A stretch of 64,000 bases of DNA from Hemibagrus wyckioides (Eukaryota; Chordata; Actinopteri; Siluriformes; Bagridae), in the NCBI RefSeq assembly GCF_019097595.1, contig NC_080711.1:17067428-17131427 (forward strand), written 5' to 3'. A program made the translations under genes and the position numbers. The notes under the pieces are model-generated. The model ran no database searches, was not told the DNA's origin, and was given only the letters and a program-made list of their open reading frames with translations. Shown here piece after piece: positions 41,801 through 56,800 of this stretch; the first letter of the stretch is position 1, and each line of letters starts with the position of its first letter.

Positions 41801-44800
41801 GGTCACTTTAAAATGAAAAAATTCATAAGAAACAAAGGAAACTCATAAAAAATATAAATTTTCATATGAAATATGATTTTTTTCATCAAAGTTCAAAAAT
41901 TCATAAGAAACATGGAAAAAGTTATATACCATGAAAATTCACTTAACAAAGTCATCTTTCATCATTTTTCATCGAACTGGCTCGTTTCCTGCCTCAGCGC
42001 GGTGTGCTCTCTGCATTGTGCTTCTCTGGCGCTGAAAATGCGATTCCGCAAGTCTCCGCGCTCTACGAGCAAGAGAAAGCGGTTTTTCAGACAAACGAAT
42101 GTGTGCAGCTGAACTGGGCAGTTTTCTTTGACTTTTTTCACATGTTTGGGGTCGACTATGATATGAAAAGTGCTTGGTCACTTTAAAATGAAAAAATTCA
42201 TAAGAAACAAAGGAAACTCATAAAAAATATAAATTTTCATATGAAATATGATTTTTTTCATCAAAGTTCAAAAATTCATAAGAAACATGGAAAAAGTTAT
42301 ATACCATGAAAATTCACTTAACAAAGTCATCTTTCATCATTTTTCATCGAACTGGCTCGTTTCCTGCTTCGGCGCGGTGTGCTCTCTGCATTGTGCTTCT
42401 CTGGCGCTGAAAATGCGATTCCGCAAGTCTCAGCGCTCTACGAGCAAGGGAAAGCGGTTTTTCAGACAAACGAATGTGTGCAGCTGAACTGGGCAGTTTT
42501 CTTTGACTTTTTTCACATGTTTGGGGTCGACTATGATATGAAAAGTGCTTGTTCACTTTAAAATGAAAAAATTCATAAGAAACAAATGAAAGTCATAAAA
42601 AATATGGATTTTCATATGAAATATGATTTTTTTCATCAAAGTTCAAAAATTCATAAGAAACTTGGAAAAAGTTAAATTCCATGAAAAATCACTTAACAAA
42701 GTCAACTTTCATCATTTTTCATCGAACTGGCTCGTTTCCTGCCTCAGCGCGGTGTGCTCTCTGCATTGTGCTTCTCTGGCGCTGAAAATGCGATTCCGCA
42801 AGTCTCAGCGCTCTACGAGCAAGAGAAAGCGGTTTTTCAGACAAACGAATGTGTGCAGCTGAACTGGGCAGTTTTCTTTGACTTTTTTCACATGTTTGGG
42901 GTCGACTATGATATGAAAAGTGCTTGGTCACTTTAAAATGAAAAAATTCATAAGAAACAAAGGAAACTCATAAAAAATATAAATTTTCATATGAAATATG
43001 ATTTTTTTCATCAAAGTTCAAAAATTCATAAGAAACATGGAAAAAGTTATATACCATGAAAATTCACTTAACAAAGTCATCTTTCATCATTTTTCATCGA
43101 ACTGGCTCGTTTCCTGCCTCAGCGCGGTGTGCTCTCTGCATTGTGCTTCTCTGGCGCTGAAAATGCGATTCCGCAAGTCTCAGCGCTCTACGAGCAAGGG
43201 AAAGCGGTTTTTCAGACAAACGAATGTGTGCAGCTGAACTGGGCAGTTTTCTTTGACTTTTTTCACATGTTTGGGGTCGACTATGATATGAAAAGTGCTT
43301 GGTCACTTTAAAATGAAAAAATTCATAAGAAACAAAGGAAACTCATAAAAAATATAAATTTTCATATGAAATATGATTTTTTTCATCAAAGTTCAAAAAT
43401 TCATAAGAAACATGGAAAAAGTTATATACCATGAAAATTCACTTAACAAAGTCATCTTTCATCATTTTTCATCGAACTGGCTCGTTTCCTGCTTCGGCGC
43501 GGTGTGCTCTCTGCATTGTGCTTCTCTGGCGCTGAAAATGCGATTCCGCAAGTCTCAGCGCTCTACGAGCAAGGGAAAGCGGTTTTTCAGACAAACGAAT
43601 GTGTGCAGCTGAACTGGGCAGTTTTCTTTGACTTTTTTCACATGTTTGGGGTCGACTATGATATGAAAAGTGCTTGGTCACTTTAAAATGAAAAAATTCA
43701 TAAGAAACAAAGGAAACTCATAAAAAATATAAATTTTCATATGAAATATGATTTTTTTCATCAAAGTTCAAAAATTCATAAGAAACATGGAAAAAGTTAT
43801 ATACCATGAAAATTCACTTAACAAAGTCATCTTTCATCATTTTTCATCGAACTGGCTCGTTTCCTGCCTCAGCGCGGTGTGCTCTCTGCATTGTGCTTCT
43901 CTGGCGCTGAAAATGCGATTCCGCAAGTCTCAGCGCTCTACGAGCAAGGGAAAGCGGTTTTTCAGACAAACGAATGTGTGCAGCTGAACTGGGCAGTTTT
44001 CTTTGACTTTTTTCACATGTTTGGGGTCGACTATGATATGAAAAGTGCTTGGTCACTTTAAAATGAAAAAATTCATAAGAAACAAAGGAAACTCATAAAA
44101 AATATAAATTTTCATATGAAATATGATTTTTTTCATCAAAGTTCAAAAATTCATAAGAAACATGGAAAAAGTTATATACCATGAAAATTCACTTAACAAA
44201 GTCATCTTTCATCATTTTTCATCGAACTGGCTCGTTTCCTGCTTCGGCGCGGTGTGCTCTCTGCATTGTGCTTCTCTGGCGCTGAAAATGCGATTCCGCA
44301 AGTCTCAGCGCTCTACGAGCAAGGGAAAGCGGTTTTTCAGACAAACGAATGTGTGCAGCTGAACTGGGCAGTTTTCTTTGACTTTTTTCACATGTTTGGG
44401 GTCGACTATGATATGAAAAGTGCTTGGTCACTTTAAAATGAAAAAATTCATAAGAAACAAAGGAAACTCATAAAAAATATAAATTTTCATATGAAATATG
44501 ATTTTTTTCATCAAAGTTCAAAAATTCATAAGAAACATGGAAAAAGTTATATACCATGAAAATTCACTTAACAAAGTCATCTTTCATCATTTTTCATCGA
44601 ACTGGCTCGTTTCCTGCTTCGGCGCGGTGTGCTCTCTGCATTGTGCTTCTCTGGCGCTGAAAATGCGATTCCGCAAGTCTCAGCGCTCTACGAGCAAGGG
44701 AAAGCGGTTTTTCAGACAAACGAATGTGTGCAGCTGAACTGGGCAGTTTTCTTTGACTTTTTTCACATGTTTGGGGTCGACTATGATATGAAAAGTGCTT

Positions 44801-47800
44801 GTTCACTTTAAAATGAAAAAATTCATAAGAAACAAATGAAAGTCATAAAAAATATGGATTTTCATATGAAATATGATTTTTTTCATCAAAGTTCAAAAAT
44901 TCATAAGAAACTTGGAAAAAGTTAAATTCCATGAAAAATCACTTAACAAAGTCAACTTTCATCATTTTTCATCGAACTGGCTCGTTTCCTGCCTCAGCGC
45001 GGTGTGCTCTCTGCATTGTGCTTCTCTGGCGCTGAAAATGCGATTCCGCAAGTCTCCGCGCTCTACGAGCAAGAGAAAGCGGTTTTTCAGACAAACGAAT
45101 GTGTGCAGCTGAACTGGGCAGTTTTCTTTGACATTTTTCACATGTTTGGGGTCGACTATGATATGAAAAGTGCTTGGTCACTTTAAAATGAAAAAATTCA
45201 TAAGAAACAAAGGAAACTCATAAAAAATATAAATTTTCATATGAAATATGATTTTTTTCATCAAAGTTCAAAAATTCATAAGAAACATGGAAAAAGTTAT
45301 ATACCATGAAAATTCACTTAACAAAGTCATCTTTCATCATTTTTCATCGAACTGGCTCGTTTCCTGCTTCGGCGCGGTGTGCTCTCTGCATTGTGCTTCT
45401 CTGGCGCTGAAAATGCGATTCCGCAAGTCTCAGCGCTCTACGAGCAAGGGAAAGCGGTTTTTCAGACAAACGAATGTGTGCAGCTGAACTGGGCAGTTTT
45501 CTTTGACTTTTTTCACATGTTTGGGGTCGACTATGATATGAAAAGTGCTTGGTCACTTTAAAATGAAAAAATTCATAAGAAACAAAGGAAACTCATAAAA
45601 AATATAAATTTTCATATGAAATATGATTTTTTTCATCAAAGTTCAAAAATTCATAAGAAACATGGAAAAAGTTATATACCATGAAAAATCACTTAACAAA
45701 GTCAACTTTCATCATTTTTCATCGAACTGGCTCGTTTCCTGCCTCAGCGCGGTGTGCTCTCTGCATTGTGCTTCTCTGGCGCTGAAAATGCGATTCCGCA
45801 AGTCTCCGCGCTCTACGAGCAAGAGAAAGCGGTTTTTCAGACAAACGAATGTGTGCAGCTGAACTGGGCAGTTTTCTTTGACTTTTTTCACATGTTTGGG
45901 GTCGACTATGATATGAAAAGTGCTTGGTCACTTTAAAATGAAAAAATTCATAAGAAACAAAGGAAACTCATAAAAAATATAAATTTTCATATGAAATATG
46001 ATTTTTTTCATCAAAGTTCAAAAAGTCATAATAAACATGGAAAAAGTTATATACCATGAAAATTCACTTAACAAAGTCATCTTTCATCATTTTTCATCGA
46101 ACTGGCTCGTTTCCTGCTTCGGCGCGGTGTGCTCTCTGCATTGTGCTTCTCTGGCGCTGAAAATGCGATTCCGCAAGTCTCAGCGCTCTACGAGCAAGGG
46201 AAAGCGGTTTTTCAGACAAACGAATGTGTGCAGCTGAACTGGGCAGTTTTCTTTGACTTTTTTCACATGTTTGGGGTCGACTATGATATGAAAAGTGCTT
46301 GGTCACTTTAAAATGAAAAAATTCATAAGAAACAAAGGAAACTCATAAAAAATATAAATTTTCATATGAAATATGATTTTTTTCATCAAAGTTCAAAAAT
46401 TCATAAGAAACATGGAAAAAGTTATATACCATGAAAATTCACTTAACAAAGTCATCTTTCATCATTTTTCATCGAACTGGCTCGTTTCCTGCTTCGGCGC
46501 GGTGTGCTCTCTGCATTGTGCTTCTCTGGCGCTGAAAATGCGATTCCGCAAGTCTCAGCGCTCTACGAGCAAGGGAAAGCGGTTTTTCAGACAAACGAAT
46601 GTGTGCAGCTGAACTGGGCAGTTTTCTTTGACTTTTTTCACATGTTTGGGGTCGACTATGATATGAAAAGTGCTTGTTCACTTTAAAATGAAAAAATTCA
46701 TAAGAAACATATGAAAGTCATAAAAAATATGGATTTTCATATGAAATATGATTTTTTTCATCAAAGTTCAAAAATTCATAAGAAACTTGGAAAAAGTTAA
46801 ATTCCATGAAAAATCACTTAACAAAGTCAACTTTCATCATTTTTCATCGAACTGGCTCGTTTCCTGCCTCAGCGCGGTGTGCTCTCTGCATTGTGCTTCT
46901 CTGGCGCTGAAAATGCGATTCCGCAAGTCTCCGCGCTCTACGAGCAAGAGAATGCGGTTTTTCAGACAAACGAATGTGTGCAGCTGAACTGGGCAGTTTT
47001 CGTTGACATTTTTCACATGTTTGGGGTCGACTATGATATGAAAAGTGCTTGGTCACTTTAAGATGAAAAAATTCATAAGAAACAAAGGAAACTCATAAAA
47101 AATATAAATTTTCATATGAAATATGATTTTTTTCATCAAAGTTCAAAAATTCATAAGAAACATGGAAAAAGTTATATACCATGAAAATTCACTTAACAAA
47201 GTCATCTTTCATCATTTTTCATCGAACTGGCTCGTTTCCTACTTCGGCGCGGTGTGCTCTCTGCATTGTGCTTCTCTGGCGCTGAAAATGCGATTCCGCA
47301 AGTCTCAGCGCTCTACGAGCAAGGCAAAGCGGTTTTTCAGACAAACGAATGTGTGCAGCTGAACTGGGCAGTTTTCTTTGACTTTTTTCACATGTTTGGG
47401 GTCGACTATGATATGAAAAGTGCTTGGTCACTTTAAAATGAAAAAATTCATAAGAAACAAAGGAAACTCATAAAAAATATAAATTTTCATATGAAATATG
47501 ATTTTTTTCATCAAAGTTCAAAAATTCATAAGAAACATGGAAAAAGTTATATACCATGAAAATTCACTTAACAAAGTCATCTTTCATCATTTTTCATCGA
47601 ACTGGCTCGTTTCCTGCTTCGGCGCGGTGTGCTCTCTGCATTGTGCTTCTCTGGCGCTGAAAATGCGATTCCGCAAGTCTCAGCGCTCTACGAGCAAGGG
47701 AAAGCGGTTTTTCAGACAAACGAATGTGTGCAGCTGAACTGGGCAGTTTTCTTTGACTTTTTTCACATGTTTGGGGTCGACTATGATATGAAAAGTGCTT

Positions 47801-50800
47801 GGTCACTTTAAAATGAAAAAATTCATAAGAAACAAAGGAAACTCATAAAAAATATAAATTTTCATATGAAATATGATTTTTTTCATCAAAGTTCAAAAAT
47901 TCATAAGAAACATGGAAAAAGTTATATACCATGAAAATTCACTTAACAAAGTCATCTTTCATCATTTTTCATCGAACTGGCTCGTTTCCTGCCTCAGCGC
48001 GGTGTGCTCTCTGCATTGTGCTTCTCTGGCGCTGAAAATGCGATTCCGCAAGTCTCCGCGCTCTACGAGCAAGGGAAAGCGGTTTTTCAGACAAACGAAT
48101 GTGTGCAGCTGAACTGGGCAGTTTTCTTTGACTTTTTTCACATGTTTGGGGTCGACTATGATATGAAAAGTGCTTGGTCACTTTAAAATGAAAAAATTCA
48201 TAAGAAACAAAGGAAACTCATAAAAAATATAAATTTTCATATGAAATATGATTTTTTTCATCAAAGTTCAAAAATTCATAAGAAACATGGAAAAAGTTAT
48301 ATACCATGAAAATTCACTTAACAAAGTCATCTTTCATCATTTTTCATCGAACTGGCTCGTTTCCTGCTTCGGCGCGGTGTGCTCTCTGCATTGTGCTTCT
48401 CTGGCGCTGAAAATGCGATTCCGCAAGTCTCAGCGCTCTACGAGCAAGGGAAAGCGGTTTTTCAGACAAACGAATGTGTGCAGCTGAACTGGGCAGTTTT
48501 CTTTGACTTTTTTCACATGTTTGGGGTCGACTATGATATGAAAAGTGCTTGTTCACTTTAAAATGAAAAAATTCATAAGAAACATATGAAAGTCATGAAA
48601 AATATGGATTTTCATATGAAATATGATTTTTTTCATCAAATTTCAAAAATTCATAAGAAACTTGGAAAAAGTTAAATTCCATGAGAAATCACTTAACAAA
48701 GTCAACTTTCATCATTTTTCATCGAACTGGCTCGTTTCCTGCCTCAGCGCGGTGTGCTCTCTGCATTGTGCTTCTCTGGCGCTGAAAATGCGATTCCGCA
48801 AGTCTCCGCGCTCTACGAGCAAGAGAAAGCGGTTTTTCAGACAAACGAATGTGTGCAGCTGAACTGGGCAGTTTTCTTTGACTTTTTTCACATGTTTGGG
48901 GTCGACTATGATATGAAAAGTGCTTGGTCACTTTAAAATGAAAAAATTCATAAGAAACAAAGGAAACTCATAAAAAATATAAATTTTCATATGAAATATG
49001 ATTTTTTTCATCAAAGTTCAAAAATTCATAAGAAACATGGAAAAAGTTATATACCATGAAAAATCACTTAACAAAGTCAACTTTCATCATTTTTCATCGA
49101 ACTGGCTCGTTTCCTGCCTCAGCGCGGTGTGCTCTCTGCATTGTGCTTCTCTGGCGCTGAAAATGCGATTCCGCAAGTCTCCGCGCTCTACGAGCAAGGG
49201 AAAGCGGTTTTTCAGACAAACGAATGTGTGCAGCTGAACTGGGCAGTTTTCTTTGACTTTTTTCACATGTTTGGGGTCGACTATGATATGAAAAGTGCTT
49301 GGTCACTTTAAAATGAAAAAATTCATAAGAAACAAAGGAAACTCATAAAAAATATAAATTTTCATATGAAATATGATTTTTTTCATCAAAGTTCAAAAAT
49401 TCATAAGAAACATGGAAAAAGTTATATACCATGAAAATTCACTTAACAAAGTCATCTTTCATCATTTTTCATCGAACTGGCTCGTTTCCTGCTTCGGCGC
49501 GGTGTGCTCTCTGCATTGTGCTTCTCTGGCGCTGAAAATGCGATTCCGCAAGTCTCAGCGCTCTACGAGCAAGGGAAAGCGGTTTTTCAGACAAACGAAT
49601 GTGTGCAGCTGAACTGGGCAGTTTTCTTTGACTTTTTTCACATGTTTGGGGTCGACTATGATATGAAAAGTGCTTGGTCACTTTAAAATGAAAAAATTCA
49701 TAAGAAACAAAGGAAAGTCATAAAAAATATGGATTTTCATATGAAATATGATTTTTTTCATCAAATTTCAAAAATTCATAAGAAACTTGGAAAAAGTTAA
49801 ATTCCATGAAAAATCACTTAACAAAGTCAACTTTCATCATTTTTCATCGAACTGGCTCGTTTCCTGCCTCAGCGCGGTGTGCTCTCTGCATTGTGCTTCT
49901 CTGGCGCTGAAAATGCGATTCCGCAAGTCTCAGCGCTCTACGAGCAAGAGAAAGCGGTTTTTCAGACAAACGAATGTGTGCAGCTGAACTGGGCAGTTTT
50001 CTTTGACTTTTTTCACATGTTTGGGGTCGACTATGATATGAAAAGTGCTTGGTCACTTTAAAATGAAAAAATTCATAAGAAACAAAGGAAACTCATAAAA
50101 AATATAAATTTTCATATGAAATATGATTTTTTTCATCAAAGTTCAAAAATTCATAAGAAACATGGAAAAAGTTATATACCATGAAAATTCACTTAACAAA
50201 GTCATCTTTCATCATTTTTCATCGAACTGGCTCGTTTCCTGCCTCAGCGCGGTGTGCTCTCTGCATTGTGCTTCTCTGGCGCTGAAAATGCGATTCCGCA
50301 AGTCTCAGCGCTCTACGAGCAAGGGAAAGCGGTTTTTCAGACAAACGAATGTGTGCAGCTGAACTGGGCAGTTTTCTTTGACTTTTTTCACATGTTTGGG
50401 GTCGACTATGATATGAAAAGTGCTTGGTCACTTTAAAATGAAAAAATTCATAAGAAACAAAGGAAACTCATAAAAAATATAAATTTTCATATGAAATATG
50501 ATTTTTTTCATCAAAGTTCAAAAATTCATAAGAAACATGGAAAAAGTTATATACCATGAAAATTCACTTAACAAAGTCATCTTTCATCATTTTTCATCGA
50601 ACTGGCTCGTTTCCTGCTTCGGCGCGGTGTGCTCTCTGCATTGTGCTTCTCTGGCGCTGAAAATGCGATTCCGCAAGTCTCAGCGCTCTACGAGCAAGGG
50701 AAAGCGGTTTTTCAGACAAACGAATGTGTGCAGCTGAACTGGGCAGTTTTCTTTGACTTTTTTCACATGTTTGGGGTCGACTATGATATGAAAAGTGCTT

Positions 50801-53800
50801 GTTCACTTTAAAATGAAAAAATTCATAAGAAACATATGAAAGTCATGAAAAATATGGATTTTCATATGAAATATGATTTTTTTCATCAAATTTCAAAAAT
50901 TCATAAGAAACTTGGAAAAAGTTAAATTCCATGAGAAATCACTTAACAAAGTCAACTTTCATCATTTTTCATCGAACTGGCTCGTTTCCTGCCTCAGCGC
51001 GGTGTGCTCTCTGCATTGTGCTTCTCTGGCGCTGAAAATGCGATTCCGCAAGTCTCCGCGCTCTACGAGCAAGAGAAAGCGGTTTTTCAGACAAACGAAT
51101 GTGTGCAGCTGAACTGGGCAGTTTTCTTTGACTTTTTTCACATGTTTGGGGTCGACTATGATATGAAAAGTGCTTGGTCACTTTAAAATGAAAAAATTCA
51201 TAAGAAACAAAGGAAACTCATAAAAAATATAAATTTTCATATGAAATATGATTTTTTTCATCAAAGTTCAAAAATTCATAAGAAACTTGGAAAAAGTTAT
51301 ATTCCATGAAAATTCACTTAACAAAGTCAACTTTCATCATTTTTCATCGAACTGGCTCGTTTCCTGCCTCAGCGCGGTGTGCTCTCTGCATTGTGCTTCT
51401 CTGGCGCTGAAAATGCGATTCCGCAAGTCTCCGCGCTCTACGAGCAAGAGAAAGCGGTTTTTCAGACAAACGAATGTGTGCAGCTGAACTGGGCAGTTTT
51501 CTTTGACTTTTTTCACATGTTTGGGGTCGACTATGATATGAAAAGTGCTTGGTCACTTTAAAATGAAAAAATTCATAAGAAACAAAGGAAACTCATAAAA
51601 AATATAAATTTTCATATGAAATATGATTTTTTTCATCAAAGTTCAAAAATTCATAAGAAACATGGAAAAAGTTATATACCATGAAAATTCACTTAACAAA
51701 GTCATCTTTCATCATTTTTCATCGAACTGGCTCGTTTCCTGCTTCGGCGCGGTGTGCTCTCTGCATTGTGCTTCTCTGGCGCTGAAAATGCGATTCCGCA
51801 AGTCTCAGCGCTCTACGAGCAAGGGAAAGCGGTTTTTCAGACAAACGAATGTGTGCAGCTGAACTGGGCAGTTTTCTTTGACTTTTTTCACATGTTTGGG
51901 GTCGACTATGATATGAAAAGTGCTTGGTCACTTTAAAATGAAAAAATTCATAAGAAACAAAGGAAACTCATAAAAAATATAAATTTTCATATGAAATATG
52001 ATTTTTTTCATCAAAGTTCAAAAATTCATAAGAAACATGGAAAAAGTTATATACCATGAAAATTCACTTAACAAAGTCATCTTTCATCATTTTTCATCGA
52101 ACTGGCTCGTTTCCTGCTTCGGCGCGGTGTGCTCTCTGCATTGTGCTTCTCTGGCGCTGAAAATGCGATTCCGCAAGTCTCAGCGCTCTACGAGCAAGGG
52201 AAAGCGGTTTTTCAGACAAACGAATGTGTGCAGCTGAACTGGGCAGTTTTCTTTGACATTTTTCACATGTTTGGGGTCGACTATGATATGAAAAGTGCTT
52301 GGTCACTTTAAAATGAAAAAATTCATAAGAAACAAAGGAAACTCATAAAAAATATAAATTTTCATATGAAATATGATTTTTTTCATCAAAGTTCAAAAAG
52401 TCATAATAAACATGGAAAAAGTTATATACCATGAAAATTCACTTAACAAAGTCATCTTTCATCATTTTTCATCGAACTGGCTCGTTTCCTGCTTCGGCGC
52501 GGTGTGCTCTCTGCATTGTGCTTCTCTGGCGCTGAAAATGCGATTCCGCAAGTCTCAGCGCTCTACGAGCAAGGGAAAGCGGTTTTTCAGACAAACGAAT
52601 GTGTGCAGCTGAACTGGGCAGTTTTCTTTGACTTTTTTCACATGTTTGGGGTCGACTATGATATGAAAAGTGCTTGGTCACTTTAAAATGAAAAAATTCA
52701 TAAGAAACAAAGGAAACTCATAAAAAATATAAATTTTCATATGAAATATGATTTTTTTCATCAAAGTTCAAAAATTCATAAGAAACATGGAAAAAGTTAT
52801 ATACCATGAAAATTCACTTAACAAAGTCATCTTTCATCATTTTTCATCGAACTGGCTCGTTTCCTGCTTCGGCGCGGTGTGCTCTCTGCATTGTGCTTCT
52901 CTGGCGCTGAAAATGCGATTCCGCAAGTCTCAGCGCTCTACGAGCAAGGGAAAGCGGTTTTTCAGACAAACGAATGTGTGCAGCTGAACTGGGCAGTTTT
53001 CTTTGACTTTTTTCACATGTTTGGGGTCGACTATGATATGAAAAGTGCTTGTTCACTTTAAAATGAAAAAATTCATAAGAAACAAATGAAAGTCATAAAA
53101 AATATGGATTTTCATATGAAATATGATTTTTTTCATCAAAGTTCAAAAATTCATAAGAAACTTGGAAAAAGTTAAATTCCATGAAAAATCACTTAACAAA
53201 GTCAACTTTCATCATTTTTCATCGAACTGGCTCGTTTCCTGCCTCAGCGCGGTGTGCTCTCTGCATTGTGCTTCTCTGGCGCTGAAAATGCGATTCCGCA
53301 AGTCTCCGCGCTCTACGAGCAAGAGAAAGCGGTTTTTCAGACAAACGAATGTGTGCAGCTGAACTGGGCAGTTTTCTTTGACTTTTTTCACATGTTTGGG
53401 GTCGACTATGATATGAAAAGTGCTTGGTCACTTTAAAATGAAAAAATTCATAAGAAACAAAGGAAACTCATAAAAAATATAAATTTTCATATGAAATATG
53501 ATTTTTTTCATCAAAGTTCAAAAAGTCATAATAAACATGGAAAAAGTTATATACCATGAAAATTCACTTAACAAAGTCATCTTTCATCATTTTTCATCGA
53601 ACTGGCTCGTTTCCTGCTTCGGCGCGGTGTGCTCTCTGCATTGTGCTTCTCTGGCGCTGAAAATGCGATTCCGCAAGTCTCAGCGCTCTACGAGCAAGGG
53701 AAAGCGGTTTTTCAGACAAACGAATGTGTGCAGCTGAACTGGGCAGTTTTCTTTGACTTTTTTCACATGTTTGGGGTCGACTATGATATGAAAAGTGCTT

Positions 53801-56800
53801 GGTCACTTTAAAATGAAAAAATTCATAAGAAACAAAGGAAACTCATAAAAAATATAAATTTTCATATGAAATATGATTTTTTTCATCAAAGTTCAAAAAT
53901 TCATAAGAAACATGGAAAAAGTTATATACCATGAAAATTCACTTAACAAAGTCATCTTTCATCATTTTTCATCGAACTGGCTCGTTTCCTGCCTCAGCGC
54001 GGTGTGCTCTCTGCATTGTGCTTCTCTGGCGCTGAAAATGCGATTCCGCAAGTCTCAGCGCTCTACGAGCAAGGGAAAGCGGTTTTTCAGACAAACGAAT
54101 GTGTGCAGCTGAACTGGGCAGTTTTCTTTGACTTTTTTCACATGTTTGGGGTCGACTATGATATGAAAAGTGCTTGGTCACTTTAAAATGAAAAAATTCA
54201 TAAGAAACAAAGGAAACTCATAAAAAATATAAATTTTCATATGAAATATGATTTTTTTCATCAAAGTTCAAAAATTCATAAGAAACATGGAAAAAGTTAT
54301 ATACCATGAAAATTCACTTAACAAAGTCATCTTTCATCATTTTTCATCGAACTGGCTCGTTTCCTGCTTCGGCGCGGTGTGCTCTCTGCATTGTGCTTCT
54401 CTGGCGCTGAAAATGCGATTCCGCAAGTCTCAGCGCTCTACGAGCAAGGGAAAGCGGTTTTTCAGACAAACGAATGTGTGCAGCTGAACTGGGCAGTTTT
54501 CTTTGACTTTTTTCACATGTTTGGGGTCGACTATGATATGAAAAGTGCTTGGTCACTTTAAAATGAAAAAATTCATAAGAAACAAAGGAAACTCATAAAA
54601 AATATAAATTTTCATATGAAATATGATTTTTTTCATCAAAGTTCAAAAATTCATAAGAAACATGGAAAAAGTTATATACCATGAAAATTCACTTAACAAA
54701 GTCATCTTTCATCATTTTTCATCGAACTGGCTCGTTTCCTGCTTCGGCGCGGTGTGCTCTCTGCATTGTGCTTCTCTGGCGCTGAAAATGCGATTCCGCA
54801 AGTCTCAGCGCTCTACGAGCAAGGGAAAGCGGTTTTTCAGACAAACGAATGTGTGCAGCTGAACTGGGCAGTTTTCTTTGACTTTTTTCACATGTTTGGG
54901 GTCGACTATGATATGAAAAGTGCTTGGTCACTTTAAAATGAAAAAATTCATAAGAAACAAAGGAAACTCATAAAAAATATAAATTTTCATATGAAATATG
55001 ATTTTTTTCATCAAAGTTCAAAAATTCATAAGAAACTTGGAAAAAGTTAAATTCCATGAAAATTCACTTAACAAAGTCATCTTTCATCATTTTTCATCGA
55101 ACTGGCTCGTTTCCTGCTTCGGCGCGGTGTGCTCTCTGCATTGTGCTTCTCTGGCGCTGAAAATGCGATTCCGCAAGTCTCAGCGCTCTACGAGCAAGGG
55201 AAAGCGGTTTTTCAGACAAACGAATGTGTGCAGCTGAACTGGGCAGTTTTCTTTGACTTTTTTCACATGTTTGGGGTCGACTATGATATGAAAAGTGCTT
55301 GTTCACTTTAAAATGAAAAAATTCATAAGAAACAAATGAAAGTCATAAAAAATATGGATTTTCATATGAAATATGATTTTTTTCATCAAAGTTCAAAAAT
55401 TCATAAGAAACTTGGAAAAAGTTAAATTCCATGAAAAATCACTTAACAAAGTCAACTTTCATCATTTTTCATCGAACTGGCTCTTTTCCTGCCTCAGCGC
55501 GGTGTGCTCTCTGCATTGTGCTTCTCTGGCGCTGAAAATGCGATTCCGCAAGTCTCAGCGCTCTACGAGCAAGGGAAAGCGGTTTTTCAGACAAACGAAT
55601 GTGTGCAGCTGAACTGGGCAGTTTTCTTTGACTTTTTTCACATGTTTGGGGTCGACTATGATATGAAAAGTGCTTGGTCACTTTAAAATGAAAAAATTCA
55701 TAAGAAACAAAGGAAACTCATAAAAAATATAAATTTTCATATGAAATATGATTTTTTTCATCAAAGTTCAAAAATTCATAAGAAACATGGAAAAAGTTAT
55801 ATACCATGAAAAATCACTTAACAAAGTCAACTTTCATCATTTTTCATCGAACTGGCTCGTTTCCTGCCTCAGCGCGGTGTGCTCTCTGCATTGTGCTTCT
55901 CTGGCGCTGAAAATGCGATTCCGCAAGTCTCAGCGCTCTACGAGCAAGGGAAAGCGGTTTTTCAGACAAACGAATGTGTGCAGCTGAACTGGGCAGTTTT
56001 CTTTGACTTTTTTCACATGTTTGGGGTCGACTATGATATGAAAAGTGCTTGGTCACTTTAAAATGAAAAAATTCATAAGAAACAAAGGAAACTCATAAAA
56101 AATATAAATTTTCATATGAAATATGATTTTTTTCATCAAAGTTCAAAAATTCATAAGAAACTTGGAAAAAGTTAAATTCCATGAAAAATCACTTAACAAA
56201 GTCATCTTTCATCATGTTACATCGAACTGGCTCTTTTCCTGCCTCAGCGCGGTGTGCTCTCTGCATTGTGCTTCTCTGGCGCTGAAGTTGCGATTCCGCA
56301 AGTCTCAGCGCTCTACGAGCAAGGGAAAGCGGTTTTTCAGACAAACGAATGTGTGCAGCTGAACTGGGCAGTTTTCTTTGACTTTTTTCACATGTTTGGG
56401 GTCGACTATGATATGAAAAGTGCTTGGTCACTTTAAAATGAAAAAATTCATAAGAAACAAAGGAAACTCATAAAAAATATAAATTTTCATATGAAATATG
56501 ATTTTTTTCATCAAAGTTCAAAAATTCATAAGAAACATGGAAAAAGTTATATACCATGAAAAATCACTTAACAAAGTCATCTTTCATCATTTTTCATCGA
56601 ACTGGCTCGTTTCCTGCCTCAGCGCGGTGTGCTCTCTGCATTGTGCTTCTCTGGCGCTGAAAATGCGATTCCGCAAGTCTCAGCGCTCTACGAGCAAGAG
56701 AAAGCGGTTTTTCAGACAAACGAATGTGTGCAGCTGAACTGGGCAGTTTTCTTTGACTTTTTTCACATGTTTGGGGTCGACTATGATATGAAAAGTGCTT